Of a stretch of 64,000 bases of DNA, positions 44,254-52,295 are shown piece by piece (the stretch's first letter is position 1; each line of letters opens with the position of its first letter). The stretch spans positions 186,001 to 250,000 of the forward strand of contig JACPYP010000020.1 in the NCBI GenBank assembly GCA_016195985.1, given 5' to 3'. The notes under the pieces are model-generated. The model had not been told where the DNA came from, searched no databases, and saw only the letters and a program-made list of their open reading frames with translations. The position numbers and the translations under genes are program-made. The DNA is from Acidobacteriota bacterium. GTDB taxonomy: Bacteria; Acidobacteriota; Holophagae; Holophagales; Holophagaceae.

Positions 44254-45030
44254 ATGCCTTTCGCCAACGCCTACGCCGATGCCACTCGGGCCGCCTCCTA
44301 CGCGGAGCTGGCCTTCCCGGGCACCTATCACCTGGCCTTCCGGGACCTGCCCGGCCTCCTGGGCAGGCCCTTCGCGGGGGCGCTGGCCCTGGACTTCGGC
44401 TGCGGCGCCGGAAGATCCACTCGCTTCCTGAAGACCCTGGGCTTCGACACCGAAGGCGTGGATCTCTCCGAAGCCATGCTCAGCCAGGCCCGCCAGCGGG
44501 ATCCCCAGGGCACCTACCTCCAAGTGCCCGACGGCGACCTGTCCCTCCTTGCCACGGCGCGCTACGACCGCATCCTGTCCGCCTTCACCTTCGACAACGT
44601 GCGCGCCGAAAGCAAGGCGTCCTTGTTCCACCACCTGGCCCGCCTGCTGCGGCCCGGCGGACGCCTGCTCAACCTCGTCAGCTCGGAAGACCTCTACCGC
44701 CTGGAGTGGGCCTCCTTCAGCACGGCACCCTTCCCCGCCAACCGCACCGCCCGCTCCGGAGATCCGGTGTTCACGGTGATGAAGGACGTGCCCGATGCCC
44801 GGCCCGTGGAAGACATCTGCTGCCCCGAAGCGGAATTCCTGGAGCTGTACCGGGCCGCAGGCCTGCGCCGCGTCCATGCCCACCTGCCTCTCGGCCTCCC
44901 CTCGGAACCCTTCGCGTGGATCCACGAAACAACCATCGCCCCCTGGCGCATCGACGTGCTGGAAGCCCTGCCCTCCAAACAACCGGCGGCCCTGGGCCGC
45001 GTGTCCGGCCTCTTCACCGGCGCCTGCTGA
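44254..45030 (+). CDS. Class I SAM-dependent methyltransferase
   Basis: A 258-residue cytoplasmic methyltransferase. Motif I ALDFGCGAGRSTRFLKTLGF lies near residues 47-66 and binds AdoMet; GVDLSEAMLSQARQRDPQG is motif II, and YDRILSAFTFDNV with LARLLRPGGRLLNLVSSED is the post-motif region. The substrate is unknown. AAGGAGA precedes the ATG by five bases. It is 54 bases after the MocR gene on the same strand, and a strong terminator follows. Confidence 0.87.
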   Translation: MPFANAYADATRAASYAELAFPGTYHLAFRDLPGLLGRPFAGALALDFGCGAGRSTRFLKTLGFDTEGVDLSEAMLSQARQRDPQGTYLQVPDGDLSLLATARYDRILSAFTFDNVRAESKASLFHHLARLLRPGGRLLNLVSSEDLYRLEWASFSTAPFPANRTARSGDPVFTVMKDVPDARPVEDICCPEAEFLELYRAAGLRRVHAHLPLGLPSEPFAWIHETTIAPWRIDVLEALPSKQPAALGRVSGLFTGAC

Positions 45031-45035
45031 GTCAA

Positions 45036-45070
45036 AAACGAAGACCCCGGAAAACCCGGGGTCTTCGTTT
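45036..45070. terminator. Bidirectional intrinsic terminator
   Basis: Perfect 15-bp arms AAACGAAGACCCCGG / CCGGGGTCTTCGTTT around a five-base loop, with T runs on the plus-strand side and, after the AAAAA on the left, on the minus strand. It lies between the convergent methyltransferase and nuclease genes and can end both. Confidence 0.95.
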
Positions 45071-45091
45071 CGTCGGTGCTCTTTGGTGGCG

Positions 45092-48000
45092 CTAGTAGCC
45101 CTGGATCTGGAAGTCGTCCAGGTTGAAGCGGGTGGTGCCCCCGGCCGTTTTGCGGAACTCGAAACGGATGGGACCCGGCACGTTCAGGGTGAACACAGCG
45201 GGGGTCAGGTCGATGGAACTGCTGACCACGGCCGGACCGGCCATGGTCCAGGTGCTGCCTGAGTTGGTGGAGTACCACAGCTCCCAGGTGGAATTCGCAT
45301 CTGTGCCGAACTTGGCGTGGTTGACGCTCACGGTCTGGGCGCCCTTGGGGTAGTCGAAAGCCATGGTCACGATGCCGTTGCGGACGCGGACGCTCTGCAG
45401 TCCGGTCTTGCGGTCCGTGGCGCTGGTGCCCACCAGAGCGTCGTTAAGCGTCCAGACGCCGGAGGGGAAGGTTACGTTGCCCGTGGCATAACCCGTCTTC
45501 GTTCCGGATTCGAAGCCCTCGGTCAGCGTGTTGCTGGCCGCCGCATCGACCTTGAGGAGGAAGGTCCGCGTGGTGGTGGAACCGTCGCCGTCGGTGATGC
45601 TGACGGTGAGGGTGGCGCTTCCGGTCTGGCCCGCGGCGGGATTGAGCACCAGGGTGACGGCGCCGGAGGCGTTGGTCACCTGGATGCCGGTGGCGGGCAG
45701 CAGCACCGCATTGTCCGAAACCGCCGCCACCTGGAGATCCCGGGCCAGGGTGCGGTCATCGGCCACTGTGAAGGAAACCGTGGCGGCCAGGCCCGCGGTG
45801 GTGGCCTGGTCCGGCAGCAGGGCCGGCGCCGTGGTGGGCGCCGCGTTGCTGGAGGCGGGCGGAATCACGCGGATCACCCGGGTGATGGTGTTGCTGCCAC
45901 CCAGACTGTCGCTGACGCTGAAGGAGGCGTTGAAGGTGCCGGTGCTGGTGTAGAGGTGGGTGGCGCTGAGGCCGGCGCCGGAAGGCGTGGCGTCGCCGAA
46001 GGTCCAGGTCGCCGATGCGATGGTGGTGGCCGCATCCGCGCTGGCATTGGGCGTGGCCGCTCCTGCGAAGCCGAGTTCTGTGCCCAGGTCGATGGTGGTG
46101 TCGTAGCTGGGCTGGATCATGTGCACGTTGGGGCCCACGGCCTGCTCGAAGGGCGGCCGCCAGCCGCGCACGTCCACGGTGGCCTTCCAGGCGGGGATGT
46201 CCAAACCGGGGGCCACGGTGGCGAGGTTCGGGAAGAAATCCAGGCCCGTGAGCGACTCCAGATGGGCCACCGAAGTCACGTAGCCCGTGAGGGTGGCGGT
46301 GCTGTTGACCAGTCCCCAGGTGTTGGGCATGAGCATGGCCAGCACCTCGGGATGGCCCGCGGCGGTTTCATGGACCACGATCTTGTAGCAGGCCACGGGG
46401 ATGGCGATGTTCAGGCCCGGGGTCACCCGGGAATGCCACCAAGCCGGAGCGGCCGGGAAAACAGAACCGGTGTAGACCCAAACCCGGCCCTTGAAGGAGG
46501 TCAGGCCGTCGGTGTCGCCGCCCTGAGTGCCGCCGATGGCATCCTCCAGCTTCTGCCAGGTCTGCTGGTTGAACTGGGAGATCTGGGGCACCAGGTTGCT
46601 CATGATGGTGGCGTCGTCGCCCGCCACGGGCGTGTAGCGGTAGGACACGTCGGCCCGGGGCACTTGGTGGCCGCGGTCATAGCTGTCCGGGTAGCTGGCG
46701 CCGCCCGTGTAGATGCCCGTGTAGTCGTCCTTGCCCACCTGGGGCGCGGCGAGGCGCGGATCGGCCTTGTAGTCGGCCGTGGAATTCGCGTAGGGCTGGT
46801 GGACGGGGAAGTTCACGTAGGCCGTCCACACCGGGTTCTTCAGGGTTTCGTCGTATCCCAGACGGAAGGCGCCGTTGGGGAAGCTCACCGCGTTGACATG
46901 GAACGAAGGCAGCACCGTCAGAGGACGGCTGGGCACTGGCACGGGGTCGCCCGCGTAGGTGGGCGAGGACACTGAGGCCACCGCGTTCACGGAGACGCTT
47001 TCGGTGCTGAGAGAGCCTTCGCTCACGGTGACGGAATAGGCTGCGGCGTTGGTGGCGAACTCTGTGGAGGCCACGGTGTAGGACGCCGAGGTGGCGCCGT
47101 CCAGGACCACGCCATCCTTCTTCCAGACGTAGCCCAGGGTGCCTCCGTTGTTGGCCTTGGCGGTGACGGTGAAGGTCACGGAATCCGGGGGCAGCACGGT
47201 CTGCGACTGGGGTTGCACCTCGATGGTGGGCGGCGTGTGGACCTTGAGCTGGGCCGCCAGCGACGTGGCCGAGGCCGTGGTGCCGTTGAGGGTGCTGGTG
47301 ACCACCACGTCGTAGGCGCCTGCATCGGCGCCCGTGGCGCTGGCGAGATTGAAGGTGGCCTGGGTGGCGCCCGGGAGGGGAGCCTGATCCTTGCGCCACT
47401 GGTAGCTCAGGGCCCCGCCCACCTCAGAGGTGGCGGCCACCGTGAAGGAGACCGGCGTCCCCTGGTCCACGGTCTGGCCCTGGGGCTGAAGGGTGATGAC
47501 CGGCGGCACGTTCACGCCCAGCGCCGCGGGGGCCGACTGGGTCGTGGTGAGCGTTCCATTCAGCGTGTTGGTCACCAGGACGTCGTAGACTCCGGCATCC
47601 GCCGCCTGGACGCTGGCGATGGCATAGCTGGACCCGTTGGCACCGGCCAGCGCCACGCCGCCCTTGCGCCACTGGTACCCCAGGGCGCCGCCGGGCTGCA
47701 CGCTGGCCTGCACGCTGAAAGCGGCGGCGCTGCCCTGAACCAGGTTCAGGCTGACAGGTTGGGCGCTGATCACCGGGGGCAGGTTCACCTGCAGCAGGGC
47801 GGGCCGGGACGAAGTCGAGGCCGCCGTCCCGTTCAGGGTGTTGGTCACGATCACGTCGTAGAGACCGGCATCTCCGGCGGCGGCGGGCAGGTTGAGGGCC
47901 GGGGCCACCGCCCCGGGAACCGCCACGCCTCCCCTGCGCCACTGGTAGCTGAGAACGCCCGAGCCGCTGGCCGCCACGGACAGGGAGGCGGGAGCGCCCA

Positions 48001-48460
48001 GCACCACGGTCAGGCCCTGGGGCTGGCTCTGGATCTGGGGCGGCAGGTTCACGGTGAGCACCGCGGGCGCGCTGACCACGTGGCCTGTGGGGTTGCTCAC
48101 GGTGACGGTGTAGGTGCCCGCGCTGCGGGCGTGAACATCATGGATGATCAGGACCGGAGCGTCCCAACCCACGCGGCGGCCATCCTTCCGCCACTGGTAG
48201 CTCAGCCAGGCGGGCTTGCCCGTGGCTACCACCTTGAACGCCACCCGCTGGCCCAGGAGCGCCGTCTGACTGAGGGGCTGGGTGAGGATGGTGATGTGCG
48301 CGGGCCGGTGCCGGTCCTGCGGCCCGAAGGAGTCTGGCCCGCGGCTGTCCTCCTGATGGGGAGGGTCGGCTGCGATGGCGGCGGGGGCCGGAGATGCGAA
48401 GATGAACCTGCCGAACAAGCCCAGGCAGACAAGGGAGTACACAAACCTTCTGGCCAGCAT
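45092..48460 (-). CDS. Secreted multi-Ig DNA/RNA non-specific endonuclease
   Basis: A 1122-residue exported protein. A signal peptide (RRFVYSLVCLGLFGRFIFAS) is followed by five Ig-like domains (about 56-138, 142-226, 230-317, 321-407, 411-496), each with the YQWRK/DAGxY core. A NucA/NUC1-type nuclease follows (about 530-770): DRGHQVPRAD at 595 gives the catalytic His, SNLVPQISQFNQQTWQKLED near 622-640 the metal-binding Asn and Glu. A PKD-like domain (ATWTFGDATPSG), a cadherin-like domain and a C-terminal jelly-roll-like domain complete it. ATG 48460 was chosen for AGGAGG and the signal peptide. It may free phosphate or nucleotides or destroy extracellular DNA. Confidence 0.88.
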   Translation of the reverse strand: MLARRFVYSLVCLGLFGRFIFASPAPAAIAADPPHQEDSRGPDSFGPQDRHRPAHITILTQPLSQTALLGQRVAFKVVATGKPAWLSYQWRKDGRRVGWDAPVLIIHDVHARSAGTYTVTVSNPTGHVVSAPAVLTVNLPPQIQSQPQGLTVVLGAPASLSVAASGSGVLSYQWRRGGVAVPGAVAPALNLPAAAGDAGLYDVIVTNTLNGTAASTSSRPALLQVNLPPVISAQPVSLNLVQGSAAAFSVQASVQPGGALGYQWRKGGVALAGANGSSYAIASVQAADAGVYDVLVTNTLNGTLTTTQSAPAALGVNVPPVITLQPQGQTVDQGTPVSFTVAATSEVGGALSYQWRKDQAPLPGATQATFNLASATGADAGAYDVVVTSTLNGTTASATSLAAQLKVHTPPTIEVQPQSQTVLPPDSVTFTVTAKANNGGTLGYVWKKDGVVLDGATSASYTVASTEFATNAAAYSVTVSEGSLSTESVSVNAVASVSSPTYAGDPVPVPSRPLTVLPSFHVNAVSFPNGAFRLGYDETLKNPVWTAYVNFPVHQPYANSTADYKADPRLAAPQVGKDDYTGIYTGGASYPDSYDRGHQVPRADVSYRYTPVAGDDATIMSNLVPQISQFNQQTWQKLEDAIGGTQGGDTDGLTSFKGRVWVYTGSVFPAAPAWWHSRVTPGLNIAIPVACYKIVVHETAAGHPEVLAMLMPNTWGLVNSTATLTGYVTSVAHLESLTGLDFFPNLATVAPGLDIPAWKATVDVRGWRPPFEQAVGPNVHMIQPSYDTTIDLGTELGFAGAATPNASADAATTIASATWTFGDATPSGAGLSATHLYTSTGTFNASFSVSDSLGGSNTITRVIRVIPPASSNAAPTTAPALLPDQATTAGLAATVSFTVADDRTLARDLQVAAVSDNAVLLPATGIQVTNASGAVTLVLNPAAGQTGSATLTVSITDGDGSTTTRTFLLKVDAAASNTLTEGFESGTKTGYATGNVTFPSGVWTLNDALVGTSATDRKTGLQSVRVRNGIVTMAFDYPKGAQTVSVNHAKFGTDANSTWELWYSTNSGSTWTMAGPAVVSSSIDLTPAVFTLNVPGPIRFEFRKTAGGTTRFNLDDFQIQGY

Positions 48461-48495
48461 GGCCACCTCCTGGAAAAGAGCGATGAGCAACACGG

Positions 48496-48519
48496 GAAGA
48501 TGATCCAACCATCATCTTC
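48496..48519. promoter_or_regulatory. Perfect 9-bp inverted repeat upstream of the nuclease gene
   Basis: GAAGATGAT, six bases, ATCATCTTC, about 35 bases before the nuclease ATG in an AT-rich stretch that also holds TATAAT on the minus strand (near 48575). It could be an operator or a 5'-UTR hairpin; the protein is not known. Confidence 0.5.
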
Positions 48520-48668
48520 GTTACGAAAATCTTTTCTTTGTTAAGAAGCAGTAAAAAGAGGGTTTAACGCGAATTATAAACGAAATAACCAGAAATTACC
48601 GCCATGATGGGTCCAGTTTCCAAGCCCCGGGCGGTCTGTGGTCGAATGGTCCTTTCCGCGGAGTCCGC

Positions 48669-49205
48669 ATGCGCGTCCTCGCCCTGTCCGGCAGCCTCCG
48701 GTCCCAGTCGCTGAATACCCTGCTTCTGAAGGAGGCATCCCGCCTGGCGCCCGAGGGCATGGCCTTCACTTTCTGGGAACAGCTGGACGACCTGCCCCAC
48801 TTCAGCCCCGAGCGGGACGAAGATCCGCTGCCCCCGGCCGTGGCGGATCTGCGGGCCCGGTTCCACGAGGCCGATGCCCTGCTGTTCTGCACGCCGGAGT
48901 ACATCCACGCCATGCCCGCGGTGCTGAAGAACCTGCTGGAGTGGGTGGTGTCCTCCGGAGACTGCGTGGGCAAGCCTGCCGCGGCGTGGAGCGTGTCGCC
49001 CTCCCTGGAAGGCGGGGCCCGCGCCCAGGCCTCCCTGGTCCACACGCTGGAAGTGATGTCGGCGAAGGTGGTGGCGGAGGCCTCGCTCTGCCTCAGCCTG
49101 GCCCGCTCCGGGCTGGATGGAGACGGGCGCCTGAAGGATTCTGATCAGGCCGCCTCGCTGCGCGGCGCCTTGAACCGCCTTCATGCCCAGATGGCGGCTT
49201 CATGA
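48669..49205 (+). CDS. NADPH-dependent FMN reductase family protein
   Basis: A 178-residue flavodoxin-fold protein. It starts RVLALSGSLRSQSLNTLLLK, the phosphate-binding loop for FMN (SGSLRxxSxN), and has LLFCTPEYIHAMPAVLKNLLEW, the flavin-binding loop with the EY motif (split as LLFCTPEYIHAMP). Relatives reduce quinones, chromate or azo compounds, or supply reduced FMN. GGAG lies upstream of the ATG. It overlaps the YaiI gene by four bases (ATGA), so the two are translated together. Confidence 0.9.
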   Translation: MRVLALSGSLRSQSLNTLLLKEASRLAPEGMAFTFWEQLDDLPHFSPERDEDPLPPAVADLRARFHEADALLFCTPEYIHAMPAVLKNLLEWVVSSGDCVGKPAAAWSVSPSLEGGARAQASLVHTLEVMSAKVVAEASLCLSLARSGLDGDGRLKDSDQAASLRGALNRLHAQMAAS

Positions 49206-49678
49206 ACCCAGCGATCCCCGATACACGCATCTTCGTGGATGCCGATGCCTGCCCCGTGAAGGAGGAAATCTTCCGCGTGGCCACCCGCTGCGGTTTGAAG
49301 GTGCTGGTGGTCTCCAACTCGCCCCTGCGGCTGCCCCGCAACCCCCTGGTGGAGGCCATTGTGGTCGCCAAGGGCCAGTTCGATGGTGCCGATGATTGGA
49401 TCGTCGAGCAGATCACGGATCGCGATATCGCCGTCACGGCGGACATCCCCCTGGCGGCCCGCTGCCTGGAGAAGGGCGCCCGGGCTCTGGATGCGAAGGG
49501 CAAGGTCTATTCACCGGATTCCATCGGCGATGCCTTGGCCAGCCGGGAATTGATGGCGCAGTTGCGGGCCATGGGCGAGATGGGGGGCGGACCGCCCCCC
49601 TTCTCGGCCCGGGACCGTTCGACTTTCCTGCAACGACTGGACGACCTGGTCCAGGCGCTGAAGCGCTCGAGGCGGTAG
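49202..49678 (+). CDS. YaiI/YqxD family protein (DUF188)
   Basis: A 158-residue protein of the YaiI/YqxD (DUF188) family, which has a PIN-like fold. Conserved: IFVDADACPVKEEIFRVATR (acidic site), DDWIVEQITDRDIAVTADIP and ARALDAKGKVYSPDSIGDAL, all family signatures. The biochemical role of the family is not established; nuclease-like acidic residues suggest an RNA or metal function. It overlaps the FMN reductase gene by four bases. Confidence 0.92.
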   Translation: MNPAIPDTRIFVDADACPVKEEIFRVATRCGLKVLVVSNSPLRLPRNPLVEAIVVAKGQFDGADDWIVEQITDRDIAVTADIPLAARCLEKGARALDAKGKVYSPDSIGDALASRELMAQLRAMGEMGGGPPPFSARDRSTFLQRLDDLVQALKRSRR

Positions 49679-49729
49679 ACTGCACCTTAGGGCTGAGTCG
49701 GCTTCACCCTTTTTGTGATCGGATTCGCC

Positions 49730-49921
49730 ATGGCCCGAAAGCCCAACTACAACTTCGAAAAACGACAGAAGGACCTGGCCCGCCAGAAGAAGAAGGAAGA
49801 GAAATTGCAAAAGAAGGCCCTCAAGAAGGACGCCTTGGGCAATGACATTCCGGAAACCGAAGGCCAGGAAGAAGGCGCTGATGAGGCCGAAACCGGATCA
49901 ACCGAGACCGGAGAGGCCTGA
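49730..49921 (+). CDS. Small basic/acidic conserved-looking protein
   Basis: A 63-residue protein starting MARKPNYNFEKRQKDLARQK, with a Lys-rich helix (KKEEKLQKKALKKDALG) and an acidic tail rich in Glu and Gly. Similar short proteins that begin ARKPNYNFEKRQKEL are known in other bacteria, with no assigned function. No membrane segment. The upstream region has no clear SD; start chosen at ATG 49730 because it matches the usual N-terminus. Confidence 0.65.
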   Translation: MARKPNYNFEKRQKDLARQKKKEEKLQKKALKKDALGNDIPETEGQEEGADEAETGSTETGEA

Positions 49922-49997
49922 AGGATTCTCGGCATTTCGAGGATTCGGGTCTCGGCTGGTCGGTAACATCCAGGGTGCGCGCCCCGCAAAAATTATC

Positions 49998-50007
49998 GAA
50001 TATATTC
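49998..50007. promoter_or_regulatory. AT-rich palindrome upstream of rubrerythrin
   Basis: GAATATATTC is a perfect palindrome within an AT-rich patch (49988-50030) that stands out in a GC-rich genome; TTGACT follows at 50014. It is a candidate operator for a Fur/PerR-type or other stress regulator about 77 bases before the rubrerythrin start. Confidence 0.35.
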
Positions 50008-50083
50008 AATGATTTGACTTATTGCTTTGGCATGGAGATGGCTCTACCTTGATGCCGCCGCTCGCGGCCTCACAGGAGACATC

Positions 50084-50548
50084 ATGTCCTTCACCGACTC
50101 CAGGACCCACCAGAACCTCAAGGCCGCCTTCGCCGGGGAAAGCCAGGCGAACCGGCGCTACACCTGGATGGCCCAGGTCGCGGAGAAGGAAGGCCTGCCC
50201 GAGGTGGCCAGCCTGTTCAAGCACAGCGCCGACGGCGAGACGGGCCACGCCCTGCGGCACCTGATGTACCTCGCCGCGCAGGCGGGCGATCCGGCCACGG
50301 GCCTGCCCCTGGGCGACACGCTCACCAACCTGAAGTCCGCGGTGGCTGGCGAGACCTACGAGTACACCGACATGTATCCCGAATTCGCCCGGGTGGCCCG
50401 CGAGGAAGGCCACACCGAGATCGCGGCTTGGTTCGAGACGCTGGCCAAGGTGGAGCGCTTCCATGCGGGCCGCTTTCAGGACGCGCTAACCCGGCTCCAG
50501 GCAGGCAGCATCGCCAAGCCCGATGCCGACATCGCGAAGCACATCTGA
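50084..50548 (+). CDS. Rubrerythrin-family diiron protein
   Basis: A 154-residue four-helix ferritin-like protein. Iron-binding Glu and His are in [60 protein letters not shown] and [20 protein letters not shown], the four expected helices. The rubredoxin domain is missing, so it is the short type (rubrerythrin-like/erythrin). It would reduce peroxide in anaerobes or microaerophiles. ATG 50084 has AGGAG seven bases upstream. It heads a run of oxygen-defence genes. Confidence 0.9.
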   Translation: MSFTDSRTHQNLKAAFAGESQANRRYTWMAQVAEKEGLPEVASLFKHSADGETGHALRHLMYLAAQAGDPATGLPLGDTLTNLKSAVAGETYEYTDMYPEFARVAREEGHTEIAAWFETLAKVERFHAGRFQDALTRLQAGSIAKPDADIAKHI

Positions 50549-50565
50549 CCAGGTTGAGGATCCCC

Positions 50566-51114
50566 ATGCTGCTAGCCTTCGACCCCGCGAGTGAACGCGC
50601 CCGCTTCGAATCCCGTCAGACTTTCCTGGCCCGTCAGGCCTCGCTGCGACTGGACCTGACCACGGGCATCACTTTCCAGCCGGAAACCGCCGAAAGCGTC
50701 GAGGATCAGGTGGTCGAGACCCTCTGGGCCGAAGGCATGACGCTGGAAACCGCTCCGGCTGAGGACGTGGCCGAATCCCGGGCCTCCTTCGCCGTGCTGG
50801 CGCCCCGCCGCGAACCGGGCGGCCGCAGCATCGTCGCCACCCTGTTCCTCGGTTTTCCCGACGGAACGCGCGATGCCAAGCTCGCCGCCCTCCATCGCTT
50901 CCCGGATCAGCTCCGGCTTGAACTGAGCGATGGTTCCTTCGCCCTTCCCGCCGTGGACCGCGGCGCCGCGGGGCCCGAGGACCGACTGCCTTCGGTGCTG
51001 GCCCTGCGCTTCACCGTTCCGGACGGCTGCAGCATCGCCGCCCTCGTCTCCAACCACGCCGAAGTCTCCGGCCGCTGGCCCGCGCCCGCGTCCTGGGCCT
51101 CCTGGCTTTCCTGA
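50566..51114 (+). CDS. DUF3501-like protein
   Basis: A 182-residue soluble protein. The pattern SRQTFLARQASLRLDLTTG, FQPETAESVEDQVVETLWAE, RSIVATLFLGFPDGTRDAKL and LPSVLALRFTVPDG fits the DUF3501 family, which is often encoded beside rubrerythrin. The function is unknown. It lies 17 bases after the rubrerythrin gene and 9 bases before the dps-like gene, so it is probably in the same operon. Family assignment is from memory of the pattern and is moderate. Confidence 0.65.
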   Translation: MLLAFDPASERARFESRQTFLARQASLRLDLTTGITFQPETAESVEDQVVETLWAEGMTLETAPAEDVAESRASFAVLAPRREPGGRSIVATLFLGFPDGTRDAKLAALHRFPDQLRLELSDGSFALPAVDRGAAGPEDRLPSVLALRFTVPDGCSIAALVSNHAEVSGRWPAPASWASWLS

Positions 51115-51123
51115 GGAGATCCC

Positions 51124-51567
51124 ATGAATCCATCCGTCATCAACCACCTGAATGCCGAACTGGCCACCGCCTTCGTGCTGGCCCTCAATGCCAAGCGCTA
51201 CCACTGGACCGTCAGCGGCCCCCACTTCCGCGACTATCACCTGCGCTTCGAGGATCTCTACACCGCCGCAGACGGTACCGTGGACGAACTGGCGGAGCGC
51301 ATCCGCATGTTGGGCGGCCTGCCGCTGCATGCCCCCTCCCAGATCGAGGCGCAGACCAAGGCGGCCATCTCCAACCCCGGCGCGCGGCTGGATTCCAAGG
51401 CCATGCTGCAGGAGGCTCTGTCCAACGAGGAAGCCACCATCGCCCTCATGCACGAAGGCATCGACCTGGCCAACGGCGCTGGCGACCCGGGCACGGCGGA
51501 CCTCCTCACCCGCTTCGTGCAGGTTCACCAGAAGGAGGCCTGGTTCCTTCACGAGATGTTGGGATAG
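51124..51567 (+). CDS. Dps-family DNA-binding ferritin-like protein
   Basis: A 147-residue Dps. The ferroxidase-site helix is clear: NAKRYHWTVSGPHFRDYHLR then FEDLYTAADGTVDELAERIR, giving His31-type, Asp and Glu iron ligands. The rest is the usual four-helix bundle. It stores iron by using peroxide as oxidant and protects DNA as a dodecamer; the Lys-rich DNA-binding N-terminal tail is absent, so DNA binding is doubtful. GAGGAG lies upstream of the ATG. It is the third gene of the stress group. Confidence 0.9.
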   Translation: MNPSVINHLNAELATAFVLALNAKRYHWTVSGPHFRDYHLRFEDLYTAADGTVDELAERIRMLGGLPLHAPSQIEAQTKAAISNPGARLDSKAMLQEALSNEEATIALMHEGIDLANGAGDPGTADLLTRFVQVHQKEAWFLHEMLG

Positions 51568-51640
51568 TCTGGTTTCTCCGAATTCCGACTTTTTTGGTAA
51601 ACTACTCGTCCACGCCCCCCCTGCCTCCAAGGAGATGACC

Positions 51641-52219
51641 ATGGCCTACACCGCCAAATCCTATGACCATTTGAAGGGCGGCGCCCTGAAGGGGCTCAGC
51701 GACGCCCAGCTGGACCAGCACTTCACCCTCTACAAAGGCTACGTCACCAAGCTGAACGAGATCGAAGAGAAGCTGGCGGCAGTGGACAACACCAAGCCCA
51801 ACTACTCCTTCAACGAATACAGCGAGCTGAAGCGCCGCGAAGCAGTGGCCTTCAACGGCTCCTTCCTGCACGAACTCTACTTCGAGAACCTGGGCGCCGA
51901 CAGCACCGTGAGCGCCGGCCTCAAGGCCGCCCTGGATGCCGCCGGCGGCCAGGACAAAGTCATCGCCGATCTGAAGGCCACGGCCATGGGCGGCCCCGGC
52001 TGGGCCCTGCTCACCCGCAACCGCCGCGACGGCAAGCTGCACACCTACTTCGTGGCCGAGCACCACCTGGGCCTGCCCATCGAGCAGGACCTGCTCGTGG
52101 TGCTGGACAGCTGGGAGCATGCGTTTATGGTCGACTATGGCATCGCCCGCGCGAAATACCTCGACGCCTTCGTCGAGAACATCAAGTGGAGCGAAGTCAG
52201 TCAGCGCTTCGGGAAATAG
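51641..52219 (+). CDS. Superoxide dismutase, Fe/Mn family
   Basis: A 192-residue cytoplasmic SodA/SodB homologue. The four metal ligands are in place: His27 in LDQHFTLYKGYV, His77 in FNGSFLHELYFENL, Asp156 and His160 in LDSWEHAFMVDYG. Where Fe- and Mn-SODs usually place a metal-tuning Gln, AEHHLGLP at 139-146 suggests a His instead. The metal cannot be predicted with confidence. ATG 51641 was chosen for AAGGAG. It ends the oxygen-defence group. Confidence 0.93.
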   Translation: MAYTAKSYDHLKGGALKGLSDAQLDQHFTLYKGYVTKLNEIEEKLAAVDNTKPNYSFNEYSELKRREAVAFNGSFLHELYFENLGADSTVSAGLKAALDAAGGQDKVIADLKATAMGGPGWALLTRNRRDGKLHTYFVAEHHLGLPIEQDLLVVLDSWEHAFMVDYGIARAKYLDAFVENIKWSEVSQRFGK

Positions 52220-52295
52220 GCGCACCACCGAACGCATGCTCAAGGTTGGGCCCTTTCGGGGGCCCTCCTTTTTCTCTGGGCCGCTCGCCCCTCCC

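Noticed and set aside
45317-48544. Plus-strand frames over the Ig-nuclease gene
   Set aside because: Gly/Val/His-rich antisense shadows of a gene with clear domains and ribosome site.
48564-49184. Minus-strand frame over the FMN reductase gene
   Set aside because: The plus-strand flavodoxin-fold protein has clear motifs and a ribosome site; the other is a shadow.
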